Source: a candidate division SR1 bacterium
GTDB lineage: Bacteria; Patescibacteriota; JACMRA01
Direction: 5' to 3'
DNA length: 64,000 nucleotides
Assembly: GCA_014377045.1 (NCBI GenBank)
Contig: JACMQI010000005.1
Coordinates: forward strand, 40,844-104,843
Positions within the stretch are counted from its first letter, which is position 1, and each line of letters begins with the position of its first letter. The notes under the pieces were generated by a model that saw only the letters and a list, made by a program, of their open reading frames with translations, searched no databases and was not told where the DNA came from. This document shows, in pieces, positions 9,599 to 19,214 of this stretch. Position numbers and translations under genes: made by a program.

Positions 9599-9868
9599 AT
9601 GCTTAACTTGTTTCAATCATTAATTTCAGTCCTAATAGGATTCACAATTTTTACAACATATACTTTTCTTAAAAAGAAAAAACTATACACATTAAATAAG
9701 ATATATTGGCTTTTATTAGCTATTTCTATTATAGGATTATTCTTGAGTATCTTAAATAATCGATTAATATTTGTAGATATAAATCAATCTAATTTATTTT
9801 CAGATATTATTTTGTATGTAGCAATTTTAACATCAGTACTCAGTGGGATTTTAAATTTTAATAAATAA
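9599..9868 (+). CDS. small hydrophobic membrane protein, 89 aa
   Basis: The protein is almost entirely hydrophobic with three predicted membrane helices and a Lys-rich loop ('LKKKKLYT'). A further-upstream start at 9563 would lie inside the terminator hairpin tract, so the ATG at 9599 is preferred. I do not recognise the family. It is followed after 4 nt by another small membrane protein, and both sit directly behind the bacteriocin-like gene, a position where immunity proteins are often found. That role is inference. Confidence 0.55.
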   Translation: MLNLFQSLISVLIGFTIFTTYTFLKKKKLYTLNKIYWLLLAISIIGLFLSILNNRLIFVDINQSNLFSDIILYVAILTSVLSGILNFNK

Positions 9869-9872
9869 TAAA

Positions 9873-10070
9873 ATGTCAGAAAATAGTAGAAGGCCAGTAG
9901 GTGACGATTCATGGATAAAGATAATTGAGTTTTTACCAGATCGGGTAATTAATTTGTATTATTTTATATTTAGAATAAAAAATATTAGTAGAAATACAAG
10001 CTTTTTAATATTTGTACTAACTTATATATTTTTGATAGTCTTAATTTTACTTATTGTATTCAATCAATAA
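9873..10070 (+). CDS. small tail-anchored membrane protein, 65 aa
   Basis: A hydrophilic N-terminal half (residues 1-38) is followed by one C-terminal membrane helix (about 42-63). The gene begins 4 nt after the preceding small membrane gene, so the two are probably translated from one message. There is no recognisable family. It converges on the M16 peptidase gene on the minus strand. Confidence 0.5.
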   Translation: MSENSRRPVGDDSWIKIIEFLPDRVINLYYFIFRIKNISRNTSFLIFVLTYIFLIVLILLIVFNQ

Positions 10071-10109
10071 ATTATTAAAAATTAATATTTTAACTACGTG
10101 TTTAATAGT

Positions 10110-11375
10110 TTATTTTTTAAACTCTTTAATTTCAAGGTTGTTGCTTACAATTACTACTTTCATTGTATCTAGGCTATTTGCTAGATTTTCATAAATTTCC
10201 TTTATATTCTCTTTAGTCACATTTTTTATTCTATTGGTATAATCTTCATAGGACTCTAATTTGCCATAGTTTTGTAGTGTGCTTAGGCTAAAATTTATCA
10301 TGGATCCAGGTGCGTCTTCCGCTATTTCCTGCTGCTTATATAAGACATTTTTGAACTCATCAAATTTTTGTGGTTTAAAGTATGTTTCAAAGTCTGAAAA
10401 GGTTTTTTTGATTTCCTCAATAATAGTATTTATATTTTGTATTTCGGATGAAAAACTAATAATTGACTGCTGGTGTTTTTTGCTAAATCCACAACTTATA
10501 CCATAAACTAAACCTAATTCATCTCTTAACCTATCATAAAGTATACCTCCATATTTCATATACAAATTATTGAATATTTTGATTGATGGGTCATTTTTCC
10601 ATGAAATAGGCATATCTAAATATACTGTGACTTCAGCATGTTTGTGAGCCAACTTATGAACTATTGGTAATGTAGTGAAGGGTAGATAACTGGACGGTAA
10701 GGTAAAGTCAACAGGGTTTTTTAGATTTTCGTTTGCAAATAGTTCATGCTTATCTAGTATATACGAATTTATTTTATTTATAATATAGTCATTATCTATA
10801 CCACCACCACTTATACAGATATAAATATGACTTTTTTCAAGATTGTGTTTATGTAATCTGCTAAAATCTTCAATCTTAGTCTCAGAAACTAATTTACTAT
10901 CACCTAAAGTCTCGTGGTTATCACTTGAATCAGGTGTAAAGACTTGCTTCATAATGTCATAATGAAGTTTATAATTTGGATCTCCTCTTCGCTCACTTAT
11001 TTCACGAAGTACTATTTCTTTTTCTCTATTGAGATCCTTTTGATCAAATGTAGGCTCAAAGACTACCTCAAGAATTAAATCTATCATTTTATAAAAATCT
11101 AAGTAATGTCCACCAGCTTCAAAACCCATTGTTTTAGGTCCGGTATAAGCATTTACATATATATTTTCTCTAAAAGTATAATCTTTAAGTTGTTGAAAAT
11201 CTAAATCTTTGGTGCGAGATACGATGCAGTGTTCTAAAAGATGCTTTCTACCTCGATCTTTTGGATCTTCAAACCAGCTTCCCCCACTTGGTAAGATAAC
11301 TTCAATATTGACTTTTTTGCGATCTAAGGGTTGCGAGATAAGATGTATAGTAGGGGTTATATTGATGTAGTTCAT
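10110..11375 (-). CDS. M16 family (pitrilysin/insulinase) zinc metallopeptidase
   Basis: The inverted zinc motif H-x-x-E-H is present at residues 45-49 ('RKHLLEHCIV'), followed by the downstream Glu region ('KEIVLREISERRGD') expected to supply the third ligand. The 421 aa length is that of one catalytic plus one C-terminal M16 half, as in the dimeric processing-peptidase type, and the C-terminal half carries 'YDRLRDELGLVYGISCGF'. It lies downstream of the RND transporter, GatB and a membrane protein on the minus strand. Substrate unknown; peptide degradation or processing is likely. Confidence 0.9.
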   Translation of the reverse strand: MNYINITPTIHLISQPLDRKKVNIEVILPSGGSWFEDPKDRGRKHLLEHCIVSRTKDLDFQQLKDYTFRENIYVNAYTGPKTMGFEAGGHYLDFYKMIDLILEVVFEPTFDQKDLNREKEIVLREISERRGDPNYKLHYDIMKQVFTPDSSDNHETLGDSKLVSETKIEDFSRLHKHNLEKSHIYICISGGGIDNDYIINKINSYILDKHELFANENLKNPVDFTLPSSYLPFTTLPIVHKLAHKHAEVTVYLDMPISWKNDPSIKIFNNLYMKYGGILYDRLRDELGLVYGISCGFSKKHQQSIISFSSEIQNINTIIEEIKKTFSDFETYFKPQKFDEFKNVLYKQQEIAEDAPGSMINFSLSTLQNYGKLESYEDYTNRIKNVTKENIKEIYENLANSLDTMKVVIVSNNLEIKEFKK

Positions 11376-11460
11376 ATTATGGATTAAACTTTAAATCACT
11401 ATAAATGTCAATATGATCAAAGAACTATATCTTATATAATTATTTTTTATGTAAGAAATC

Positions 11461-14400
11461 CTAAAACTTCATCGTTTTTTTGGTTTTATTAATATAACTT
11501 GGTTTATCAAGAAATCCTAAAACGATTATATAAATAGGGAAAAATGGGAAGAATAATATTTTATTGTACCAATTTAATTTCAAAAATGATCGTGATAACC
11601 ATCTAAAAAATATAAATAATATCGGAGTAGTAACAAGCGAAACAAATCCCGAAGCAAGAAGTCCAAAAATAATAACAAGTGAAATGGATCTATAGAATTC
11701 TGAAAGAAAGGCTAAAGGTGCAAGTGAAGCTATTGCAGTAATTTTAGTGAGAATAACAGGTCTAAACCTTATTCCAGATGCAAGAGCTATGGCACGTTTT
11801 TCTTCCATACCAGAAGCAATATTTTGGTTTGCAGCATCTATAAGGAATATAGCAACATTTTCAACAATACCTACAAGAATTATCAAACCAATAATTTCTA
11901 AAAATCCAAACTCACCGTTTCCAAGCCAGCTAAGAGCAGGAAATATACCAGTAAACGTTAAAGGAATAGTGTACAATATTACTAATGGCTGAGCAAGTGA
12001 ATTAAAGAAGATTGCAAGTACTATATAAGTAAATATAATAGCAAGTAAAAGTGCTATACCTAGGTCCTTAAATGATTTGATAGCACTTGCAGATCCTCCT
12101 TGAGAATATGATTCGATTGATTTTTCGGGTAAACCAATCTTTTTTGTATTTTCACCATTATTTTTATTGTAATACTCTATGACACTTGAAGTAATTTGGC
12201 TAGCATAAGCTTCATCATTGTATTCTTTTACAAGTTTTGCTTGAACCAGTCCTACAGTTTGACCGTTAACACGACCTATGCTTGATTTTGGTTGAGTTTG
12301 ATCGAAAGTAGCTATTTCAGAAAGTGATTGATTTTGACCATCAAGACTAGAAATTTGAATATTTTTTATTGCATCTATAGTAGTTGGAGATGCAATGTCA
12401 TACTTGAAATCAATTAATATTTTTTCACCATTTATATCTATTTCAAGGTTATTTCTAGGGTTTAAGTTAAAGTTATTTTTGATAGTACCATTTACAAGAA
12501 TAGTTGCAGGCGCATTTGGTATTATTAAGTTTTTATTTTCTAGCTGAGTTCGATTTAATACTATTTCTAGCTGGTTATTTTGCTTGTTTGTAAACCCATT
12601 ATCTACTTTTTCAATTATTTTACTTTTGCCATTAGTGCATATATTTTCAAAGTTTCCATCGTTTTTTGAAATAGGTTTTTCTACACTAATTTTTTTATCT
12701 TTATCTATGCAAGTACCGTAGATAAGTAGATCAGCAATATTAAACGAGCCAGTTTTTATTTTAGTTAAATCAGTTGTTTTTATCGCTAGTGCCACAGGAT
12801 ATGGGGTACTAGGACCTCCTGTTCCTTCAACGGCTACGTCTAAATCAAATACCTTGCTACGAATACTAGATAATTTTTCATTTATATTTTTTACAATCTC
12901 TATGGATTTAATATTTGGTCTGTCTGTAGGTTTTTTAAGATTTACATAAAAAAATATATCGCTGATTCTTGAATTAAATGGATATATATCAAGTACTTGA
13001 GGATTTTCTAAGGTCTTTGAGATTATTTGCAATTCAATTTCTTTGCGTTCTTCAAGCGGCGTAGTAGTATTGAATGAACCTGAAATAGATACAAGTGGTC
13101 CGTTTTGGCTAGACGCAAATTGAACAATTCGAACTTGTTTTGAGTTTGTAAATATTCCTGCAACGATTATTGATAAAGCTAGAATACTAAAAACAATTAC
13201 TAACCTAAGTAAACGAGATCCATTTAATAGCCAATCATTAAATTTTATTATAGCTTTTGCTGCAGACCATAGATTTTCTTCTTCACTTTCAGTTTTTGTT
13301 TTATTGCGTTTGAGAACATAACTACCAATCCAGGCTAAAAACACTAGTGGTACAATATAACTACCAACTGTTGCAGGGACGATAGTTCGAGGAATCCAGC
13401 CAAATATTTGGCCCAAAAATCCAGATATTACACCAAAAGGAAGAAATACAATGATGTTCGTTAAGGTAGCCAAAAACAGCCCATTACCTACATCTTTTAC
13501 TGCTTCTAGCGCTGCGTCCTTAGCAGGTAACCCTGTATCAAGTTTGCGCTGTATGGACTCTAAAATAACTAATGCTGGATCTACAACTAAACCGATAACT
13601 AATACCAACGAAAAGAGTACGAGGGTGTTGAGCGTTCCTCCAGTAAAGAAAATGTATATAGTAGAAAATATAAGACTAAGTGGTATGCTAAAAGCGGCAA
13701 CAATTGCAGCTCTCCATGAAACAAAAATAACCATTACTAGAAATACAAGTTGGATACCACCAAGCAACCATCCTACCCAAGCGATATTTTTATTTTCTAT
13801 TCTAAGCGGACCGCCAACAAGGCCTTCAATTACTTCATTTACTTGATTTTGATTTTGTTCATTAGTAGTATAGTGTTCGATAATATTGATTTTATCTGTT
13901 ATTTTAAAATCACCTTTAGTGCTAAAACTTACGTTTTCAATTTCATTAAATTTAGATTCTAAAACTTTTTGGTAACTAGTTTGATCTGTGTTTTCTTTTG
14001 TATTTATCTGAAAAACTAAAGATTGCTTGACTATATTACTATTACTTTTAATTCCTATTGATTCTATCTCGCTATCAAATGAGTAAGTGTAGGCAAGAGT
14101 GGCAAGCTCACTTAGCTTGTACGTATCTTTTGCTTGTGGTGGTTCTGGGCCTGAAGGAATGTTTGGAGGTGAAGAAGTAAATGTAAGATTTTTAATATCT
14201 TCTAAGCTATTTTCTTTAATTTTTGTACTTATTCCTTGTGTTTTACCGTCTATCGATACATTGTTTATAACTGGAATATCCTCGTTTAAAGCTCCCAATT
14301 TATCTGTAATATTACTTGGTTTAATATTTAGTTTATTCAGTAAGTTTTTATCCAAAGTGATTGCGAGTTTTTTTTGTAGATTTGAAATAGGTATAATTTC

Positions 14401-14937
14401 ACTCGTCTCTGGTATTTCTCCTAATTTTGTTTTAAGGGTTGTATAAGTATCATATTCTTCTTGCAGTGTTGGTGCTGTTATAGAAAAAATAAAATTTGCT
14501 CCAGCTATGCTAATACTGTTTATTTGTGGTTTTTGAGCTCCGAGAGGCAATTTTGCATCACTAATAGCACTTTGAATCTTATTTTTAACAGTTTCTACAC
14601 CGACTGAATCCAAAATACTGACACGAATTATTGAACTACTATTTTGAGAATTACTTACATAATTTTCTACTCCCTCAATTCCTTTTATTTTCCCTTCAAG
14701 CGGTATGGTTACATCACGATTTACTGTTTCGCTGCTCGCTCCAGGATAGACTGTTACGATGAGAGCAGTCTTAACTTCTATTTTAGGAAATCCTGTCGTC
14801 TTGAGAAAAAAAACTGAAGCCAAACCTAATAATACTAGCAAAGATAGAGATATAATAGCAAGTCTAGTATTGCGTAAGAAAAAATGGGTTATTTTATAAT
14901 TAAAGTTATCCTTTTGAGGTTCAGTTAAAACAGTCAT
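11461..14937 (-). CDS. RND superfamily transporter (AcrB/MdtB-like)
   Basis: At 1158 aa this has the full RND length and symmetry: a first membrane helix (about residues 28-50), a large periplasmic-type porter domain, a block of membrane helices (about 385-545), a second porter domain and a final helix block (about 960-1120). Typical motifs include 'TVYPGASSETVNRDVTIPLE', 'DPALVILESIQRKLD' on the TM4 region and 'GIVENVAIFLIDAANQN' on TM10. The usual membrane-fusion and outer-membrane partners are not next to it. It would export lipids, drugs or envelope precursors by proton antiport. It sits between a membrane protein and the M16 peptidase. Confidence 0.92.
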   Translation of the reverse strand: MTVLTEPQKDNFNYKITHFFLRNTRLAIISLSLLVLLGLASVFFLKTTGFPKIEVKTALIVTVYPGASSETVNRDVTIPLEGKIKGIEGVENYVSNSQNSSSIIRVSILDSVGVETVKNKIQSAISDAKLPLGAQKPQINSISIAGANFIFSITAPTLQEEYDTYTTLKTKLGEIPETSEIIPISNLQKKLAITLDKNLLNKLNIKPSNITDKLGALNEDIPVINNVSIDGKTQGISTKIKENSLEDIKNLTFTSSPPNIPSGPEPPQAKDTYKLSELATLAYTYSFDSEIESIGIKSNSNIVKQSLVFQINTKENTDQTSYQKVLESKFNEIENVSFSTKGDFKITDKINIIEHYTTNEQNQNQVNEVIEGLVGGPLRIENKNIAWVGWLLGGIQLVFLVMVIFVSWRAAIVAAFSIPLSLIFSTIYIFFTGGTLNTLVLFSLVLVIGLVVDPALVILESIQRKLDTGLPAKDAALEAVKDVGNGLFLATLTNIIVFLPFGVISGFLGQIFGWIPRTIVPATVGSYIVPLVFLAWIGSYVLKRNKTKTESEEENLWSAAKAIIKFNDWLLNGSRLLRLVIVFSILALSIIVAGIFTNSKQVRIVQFASSQNGPLVSISGSFNTTTPLEERKEIELQIISKTLENPQVLDIYPFNSRISDIFFYVNLKKPTDRPNIKSIEIVKNINEKLSSIRSKVFDLDVAVEGTGGPSTPYPVALAIKTTDLTKIKTGSFNIADLLIYGTCIDKDKKISVEKPISKNDGNFENICTNGKSKIIEKVDNGFTNKQNNQLEIVLNRTQLENKNLIIPNAPATILVNGTIKNNFNLNPRNNLEIDINGEKILIDFKYDIASPTTIDAIKNIQISSLDGQNQSLSEIATFDQTQPKSSIGRVNGQTVGLVQAKLVKEYNDEAYASQITSSVIEYYNKNNGENTKKIGLPEKSIESYSQGGSASAIKSFKDLGIALLLAIIFTYIVLAIFFNSLAQPLVILYTIPLTFTGIFPALSWLGNGEFGFLEIIGLIILVGIVENVAIFLIDAANQNIASGMEEKRAIALASGIRFRPVILTKITAIASLAPLAFLSEFYRSISLVIIFGLLASGFVSLVTTPILFIFFRWLSRSFLKLNWYNKILFFPFFPIYIIVLGFLDKPSYINKTKKTMKF

Positions 14938-14955
14938 AAAATAGAACGATGATTA

Positions 14956-15909
14956 TCATTTATTTGATATAGCTCTTGTATTATTTTCGTGAAGTAATGT
15001 GAGATTAAGAAAACTAAGATAGCCAAAAACTTCATAAACGTAATTAACGACCAAGGCACACGCAATGCCTACTATTGACATAAAAAGTAAAATAAACATA
15101 CTCAAAATACTATAGTTTGATATAATTAGTGGAATAAACCATATAGTAGTTGCTAAAATAAGAGCAAGATATGTTATAAATATAACTAAACTAAATAGAA
15201 ACCATCTTAGTATATTGTCCCAGAAATAAGGTTTTGAATATGTAAAAGATTTTATAAGGCTATCGTTGATAGAGCTATTTTCAAAAATAATAAAATAATG
15301 ATATAACCCAAAAAGGCCATAAAATAGAAGCATAAAAATGTTCTTTAGTAGTGATGCAAATGATGTGTCTGATATTAACATATCTAGTACACCTCCTGCA
15401 AATGAATAAATAACACCAATAGTGAGAATTCTAAAAAATGGAATGTAAAAGGCGCGAGTTGTTTTCCAAATAGATGGAATATCTTTATTGTTAAACAGAT
15501 ATAAATTTCTATAATTTAGTAAAGTTAGAAATACTAGAAATGCTACTAAAGCAATCAGCAGTATCAAAAAACTTATACCGTAATGCTCGGTAATCCAATT
15601 TGTATAATTATTAAGTTCATCAGTGCTACTTTTGCTAGTTATTGTCTCGATACTATTTAGAAACTTATCCTTATCAAAACTTTTGCCAATTACAATTATA
15701 CAAAAAGATGATAGAATGGAGAAAAGTGGTATAAACACATATACTATTTTTGATAAAAATGGTCTTAAGAAAAGCCTATCAAATTCCTTTTTAGAAAATT
15801 CAAAAGCTAATCCCAATATAGTTCCAAAGCTTAGAAATTGAGTTTTCAGAAGATCGATATCCTCAGATTTTAGCGGAATATTTTTGTAGTATATATTAAC
15901 AGCGGACAT
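14956..15909 (-). CDS. polytopic membrane protein, 317 aa, unknown family
   Basis: The protein has about six membrane helices spread over residues 55-305, with a short cytoplasmic N-terminus. The layout resembles YihY/'glycerophosphoryl diester phosphodiesterase membrane domain'-type proteins, but no diagnostic motif is seen. It starts 4 nt downstream of gatB and ends 18 nt before the RND gene, so it is part of that operon. Confidence 0.6.
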   Translation of the reverse strand: MSAVNIYYKNIPLKSEDIDLLKTQFLSFGTILGLAFEFSKKEFDRLFLRPFLSKIVYVFIPLFSILSSFCIIVIGKSFDKDKFLNSIETITSKSSTDELNNYTNWITEHYGISFLILLIALVAFLVFLTLLNYRNLYLFNNKDIPSIWKTTRAFYIPFFRILTIGVIYSFAGGVLDMLISDTSFASLLKNIFMLLFYGLFGLYHYFIIFENSSINDSLIKSFTYSKPYFWDNILRWFLFSLVIFITYLALILATTIWFIPLIISNYSILSMFILLFMSIVGIACALVVNYVYEVFGYLSFLNLTLLHENNTRAISNK

Positions 15910-15913
15910 AACA

Positions 15914-17377
15914 TTATTTGGTTAGATTTGCTAAGAGTATATCAGTGAATTTTTTAGGATTACCAGCTCCTTTACTTTCTTTCATGCATTGACCTATAAG
16001 AAAACCAATAACTTGGGTTTTACCTAGTTGATATTCTACTACAACGCTTTTATTTGATAAAATAACTGCATCTACGATTTTTTGTAAAGCATTATCATCT
16101 GACACCTGTATTAGTTGATGTGTTTCTAAAATATCAAACATATTGCTATTTATACTTGTGGATAAAATTTCAAGAGCTGCCAATAATCCTTGATTGTTGA
16201 TTTTTCCTTGTTCAAATAAGCTTGCTAATATTATCAAATTTTCACTTGTTGCTATTGCATCTATTTTCTTTTCTGTTTTTGCAGAAAGTGCAATAAGCGG
16301 CCCGCTAATAATATTTGCTATAGTCTTTATAGTTTTTGAGTCTGAAAGTTGATCTGTTGTATGATCGAAAAAGCTTCCAACCTCGACCTGTGCAATAAGC
16401 GTATTTGCTATCTGATGGCTCAATCCCAATTTAAGATATCTACTTCGTTGGGTTGCAGGAAGTTCAGGAAGATTACTAAATAATGGTTTATCGATAGAAC
16501 TTATTTCAAGAATTCTTAGATCTGGTTCTGGAAAATACCTATAATCCATAGCTTCTTCTTTACTTCGTTGGCTGGTTGACTTGTTTAGGTCATCTTTCCA
16601 TCCTCGAGTTTCTTGCACGGGTCTTTCACCTTTTTCTAGAAGTTCGGTTTGGCGTTTTATCTCATATTCTATAGCTCTTCCGAGAGAGCGAATAGAGTTA
16701 ATATTTTTAGTTTCTGTACGATAGGAGGGGAGGGAATCAGTTTTTTGCTGTTCATCATTTTGTAATGATAAGTTGCAGTCAAATCTCATTTGACCTTTGT
16801 CCATATCTGCATCGGAAATACCAAGCCTGCGTACTAACAGCTGAAGCTCTGATACAAATGCCATTGCTTGACTTCCAGATCGTATCATTGGTTCGGTAAC
16901 AATCTCTATCAGGGGTGCTCCAGATCTATTAAAATCGACAAAAGTTTTAGAATTTGCGTGAAGTAGTTTAGCTGCGTCTGCCTCTAAGTGTGCACGAGTG
17001 AGTACCACTTCAGTTGACTCGAAGTTTCCATTTGTTTTATCTTCTATGTAAAAAGATAATTTACCACCTTCAACAATAGGGTTGTCATACTGACTAATCT
17101 GATAGCCTGTTGGTAAATCGGGATAAAAATAGTTTTTTCGATCCCAACGGGTTTTTTCTGGTATATTAGATCCAAGAGCAGTTCCAAAAATAATGGCTTT
17201 TTTTACAGCTTCTTTATTGAGAACTGGTAATGCACCAGGTTGTCCGGTGCAAAAAGGACATATATTTTTATTCGGTTCGTCTGGAGAATATTCATTATAG
17301 CAACTACAAAAGAGTTTAGTTTTTGTATTGAGTTGAACATGGATTTCTAATCCAATGATAGGTTTATAACTTGCCAT
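15914..17377 (-). CDS. gatB: Asp-tRNA(Asn)/Glu-tRNA(Gln) amidotransferase subunit B
   Basis: GatB activates the misacylated glutamyl- or aspartyl-tRNA for amidation in the GatCAB complex. The 487 aa protein has the N-terminal 'KPIIGLEIHVQLNTKTKLFC', the Cys-rich zinc region ('CSCYNEYSPD', 'CPFCTGQPGALP') and 'KNYFYPDLPTGYQISQYD', followed by the C-terminal helical tail domain. gatA and gatC are not in the window. The gene appears to lead an operon with a membrane protein, the RND transporter and the M16 peptidase. Confidence 0.97.
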   Translation of the reverse strand: MASYKPIIGLEIHVQLNTKTKLFCSCYNEYSPDEPNKNICPFCTGQPGALPVLNKEAVKKAIIFGTALGSNIPEKTRWDRKNYFYPDLPTGYQISQYDNPIVEGGKLSFYIEDKTNGNFESTEVVLTRAHLEADAAKLLHANSKTFVDFNRSGAPLIEIVTEPMIRSGSQAMAFVSELQLLVRRLGISDADMDKGQMRFDCNLSLQNDEQQKTDSLPSYRTETKNINSIRSLGRAIEYEIKRQTELLEKGERPVQETRGWKDDLNKSTSQRSKEEAMDYRYFPEPDLRILEISSIDKPLFSNLPELPATQRSRYLKLGLSHQIANTLIAQVEVGSFFDHTTDQLSDSKTIKTIANIISGPLIALSAKTEKKIDAIATSENLIILASLFEQGKINNQGLLAALEILSTSINSNMFDILETHQLIQVSDDNALQKIVDAVILSNKSVVVEYQLGKTQVIGFLIGQCMKESKGAGNPKKFTDILLANLTK

Positions 17378-17488
17378 AATTAAAGTCTGATATATATCAG
17401 ATAAATAAAATGTGGAACATTGTCAAGAAAGATTTTATCGAAAAAGAAGCCCACCTTATGATGGACAAAATAAAGAGTAATAACTAAA

Positions 17489-17827
17489 CTACATTCCTAA
17501 TTTTGCTTTTTCTTCTGGTGTAAGCATTTTACCTACAATTAGTTTAACAGCTGCCCATACTACTGCTACAATGATCAAAAAATCTATAAGTGATCCGATA
17601 AACATACCGTACATGATTTTACTTTTTCCAACTTGAATAACTAGTCCAGAAAAATCACTTCCATTAAGAAGAATTCCTACAATTGGAGTTATGATATTAT
17701 CTACTAAAGAAGCTACTAGTTTTGTAACTGCTGTTCCAATTACTACGGCAATTGCTAAACCGATTACGCTGAAACCTTTAATGAAATTTATAAACTCTTG
17801 AACTACTGACATGCTTTTATTTACCAT
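17489..17827 (-). CDS. mscL: large-conductance mechanosensitive channel MscL
   Basis: MscL releases osmolytes during hypo-osmotic shock. The 112 aa protein has the two expected membrane helices and the hallmark TM1 sequence 'GFSVIGLAIAVVIGTAVTKL', 'DNIITPIVGILL' in the loop, and a charged C-terminal bundle ending in 'LTPEEKAKLGM'. The ATG at 17827 gives 'MVNKSMSVVQEF'; a longer form would place the extra residues within the promoter region. A TTGACA box lies about 46 nt upstream. Confidence 0.95.
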   Translation of the reverse strand: MVNKSMSVVQEFINFIKGFSVIGLAIAVVIGTAVTKLVASLVDNIITPIVGILLNGSDFSGLVIQVGKSKIMYGMFIGSLIDFLIIVAVVWAAVKLIVGKMLTPEEKAKLGM

Positions 17828-17850
17828 AATATTATTTTTAATAAAATAAC

Positions 17851-17879
17851 ATATAATGAGAATTATCAACTATTGTCAA
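17851..17879 (-). promoter_or_regulatory. putative sigma70-type promoter of mscL
   Basis: Read on the minus strand, TTGACA (17879-17874) is followed after 17 nt by a weak -10-like TTATAT (17856-17851). This lies about 25 nt upstream of the preferred mscL start and downstream of the peroxiredoxin stop, giving mscL its own promoter. The -10 match is modest. Confidence 0.5.
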
Positions 17880-17903
17880 GCAAGTGCACAAAAATGTTTG
17901 AAT

Positions 17904-18425
17904 TTAATTTAAAGTTTGTTCACTTTTTTTCCAGTCAACTGGGCACTCTTTATCTGTTTGTAGTGCGTCAATAACTCTTAAAATTTCTATGACACTTCTT
18001 CCTACATTTTTATCGCTTATTTGGTACCACCTTAAATTACTTTCTGGATCTATGATAAATGTTCCACGTAAGCTTTGTGCCTCATTTTCATCGTACACAC
18101 TATAGTCCATGCTAGCAGTATGGTGAGCATCAGATAATAGAGGAAAGGCTATCTTACCTAAATCCTTTGCCCATGCAATATGAGCGAATGGAGAATCTAC
18201 TGAGCAACCCAGTATTTGTGTATTTTTAACATCAAAATCAGCAATACAAGAGTTAAATCCCATTACCTCTGTTGGACAAATAGAACTAAAATCAGCTGGA
18301 TAGAAAAAGAACACTACCCATTTGCCTTTATAATCTACTAGATCATATCTGCTAATTTGAGAATTCAATGCACCTTTCAATTTGAAACTTGGAGCAGGTT
18401 GGCCTATTTTGAGAGTCGAAAACAT
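17904..18425 (-). CDS. peroxiredoxin, AhpC/TSA (2-Cys-like) family
   Basis: The peroxidatic Cys (residue 50) is in 'FFYPADFSSICPTEV', the AhpC signature, and a second Cys lies near the C-terminus in 'TDKECPVDWKKS', the expected place for a resolving Cys. It reduces hydrogen or organic peroxides using thiol donors. At 173 aa it is slightly shorter than typical AhpC (about 187). It lies just upstream of mscL on the same strand and borders the decayed mobile element. Confidence 0.95.
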   Translation of the reverse strand: MFSTLKIGQPAPSFKLKGALNSQISRYDLVDYKGKWVVFFFYPADFSSICPTEVMGFNSCIADFDVKNTQILGCSVDSPFAHIAWAKDLGKIAFPLLSDAHHTASMDYSVYDENEAQSLRGTFIIDPESNLRWYQISDKNVGRSVIEILRVIDALQTDKECPVDWKKSEQTLN

Positions 18426-18544
18426 ATAATTACTATTATTTTACTATTATAAAGTCATTTGGTCAAACCAAGATGTTTTGGATTACAGCTTACTTGACAA
18501 AAGCCAGTATATGAGATTCAGAGCTTAAATACATGTCACGTCAT

Positions 18545-19090
18545 TTGATCAAGAACAATTTTATACAGAAGAAAAGAATGTTTTTAGAAAGTTTACTGAC
18601 AAATTTAAAACTATTGATTGGTAAGATAAAACAAGAATTTTTTGATAGATTAAAAGATAGTGAAGTCTTCAGAGTCAATCAGGAATCAGCAGACCTTTAC
18701 AGAAAGTTTGTATGCCTAGTAAAGAAGAACCAGAAGATTCATTTGAATTGGATGAACCTCATTTTTATGAAGAGCGTGAATTTGCATTGTAGCGATTAAT
18801 AGAGCAACATGAAGTACAGCAGCAGAACGAATTAATCACTTGGGAATATGATTTAGATAATCTCAACGATTATATACCTGATTTGGCGCTTCATTTGTAA
18901 AATAGTCCTCATGATAAAACGTATCAAGAGTATTTAATTAATCCGAATACTCCGATTTCACCTGAACTACAAAAATATACAGAAGAAGTCAATGAATTAA
19001 AGGCTGTAAACGATGATTATCAAAACAGCTAAAATGCTATGAGGCACTTGAGGCTCGTTGTAGATGATCTTGTCTATCTATCCACTTATT
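18545..19090 (+). pseudogene. decayed mobile-element gene A (multiple stops and frameshifts)
   Basis: No intact long frame exists, but protein-like sequence can be followed across three frames: 'FDQEQFYTEEKNVFRKF', then 'GKIKQEFFDRLKDSEVF', then 'MPSKEEPEDSFELDEPHF', each change needing a one-base shift. In the last frame TAG and TAA codons interrupt at places where Gln would fit ('EREFAL*RLIEQ', 'LALHL*NSPHDK', 'DDYQNS*NAMRH'). The product would be an acidic helical protein of unknown family. It is co-oriented with gene B and is best read as a remnant of an integrated plasmid or phage-like element. A 88 aa open frame from 18533 is only part of this remnant. Confidence 0.6.
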
Positions 19091-19214
19091 TAATGTAAGC
19101 GGATATTTTTTTATATTTACTATTGACAAAGGCCCAAATACAGCATACTCAAAGTACAAACTTCTTGTAAACAAGGAAAGATTAGTTGAATAAACCAAAA
19201 TCTATTTGAGCCAT

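Noticed and set aside
13451..14446. Several open frames on the plus strand opposite the RND gene
   Set aside because: They are antisense shadows of the long RND reading frame without start context or protein-like composition.
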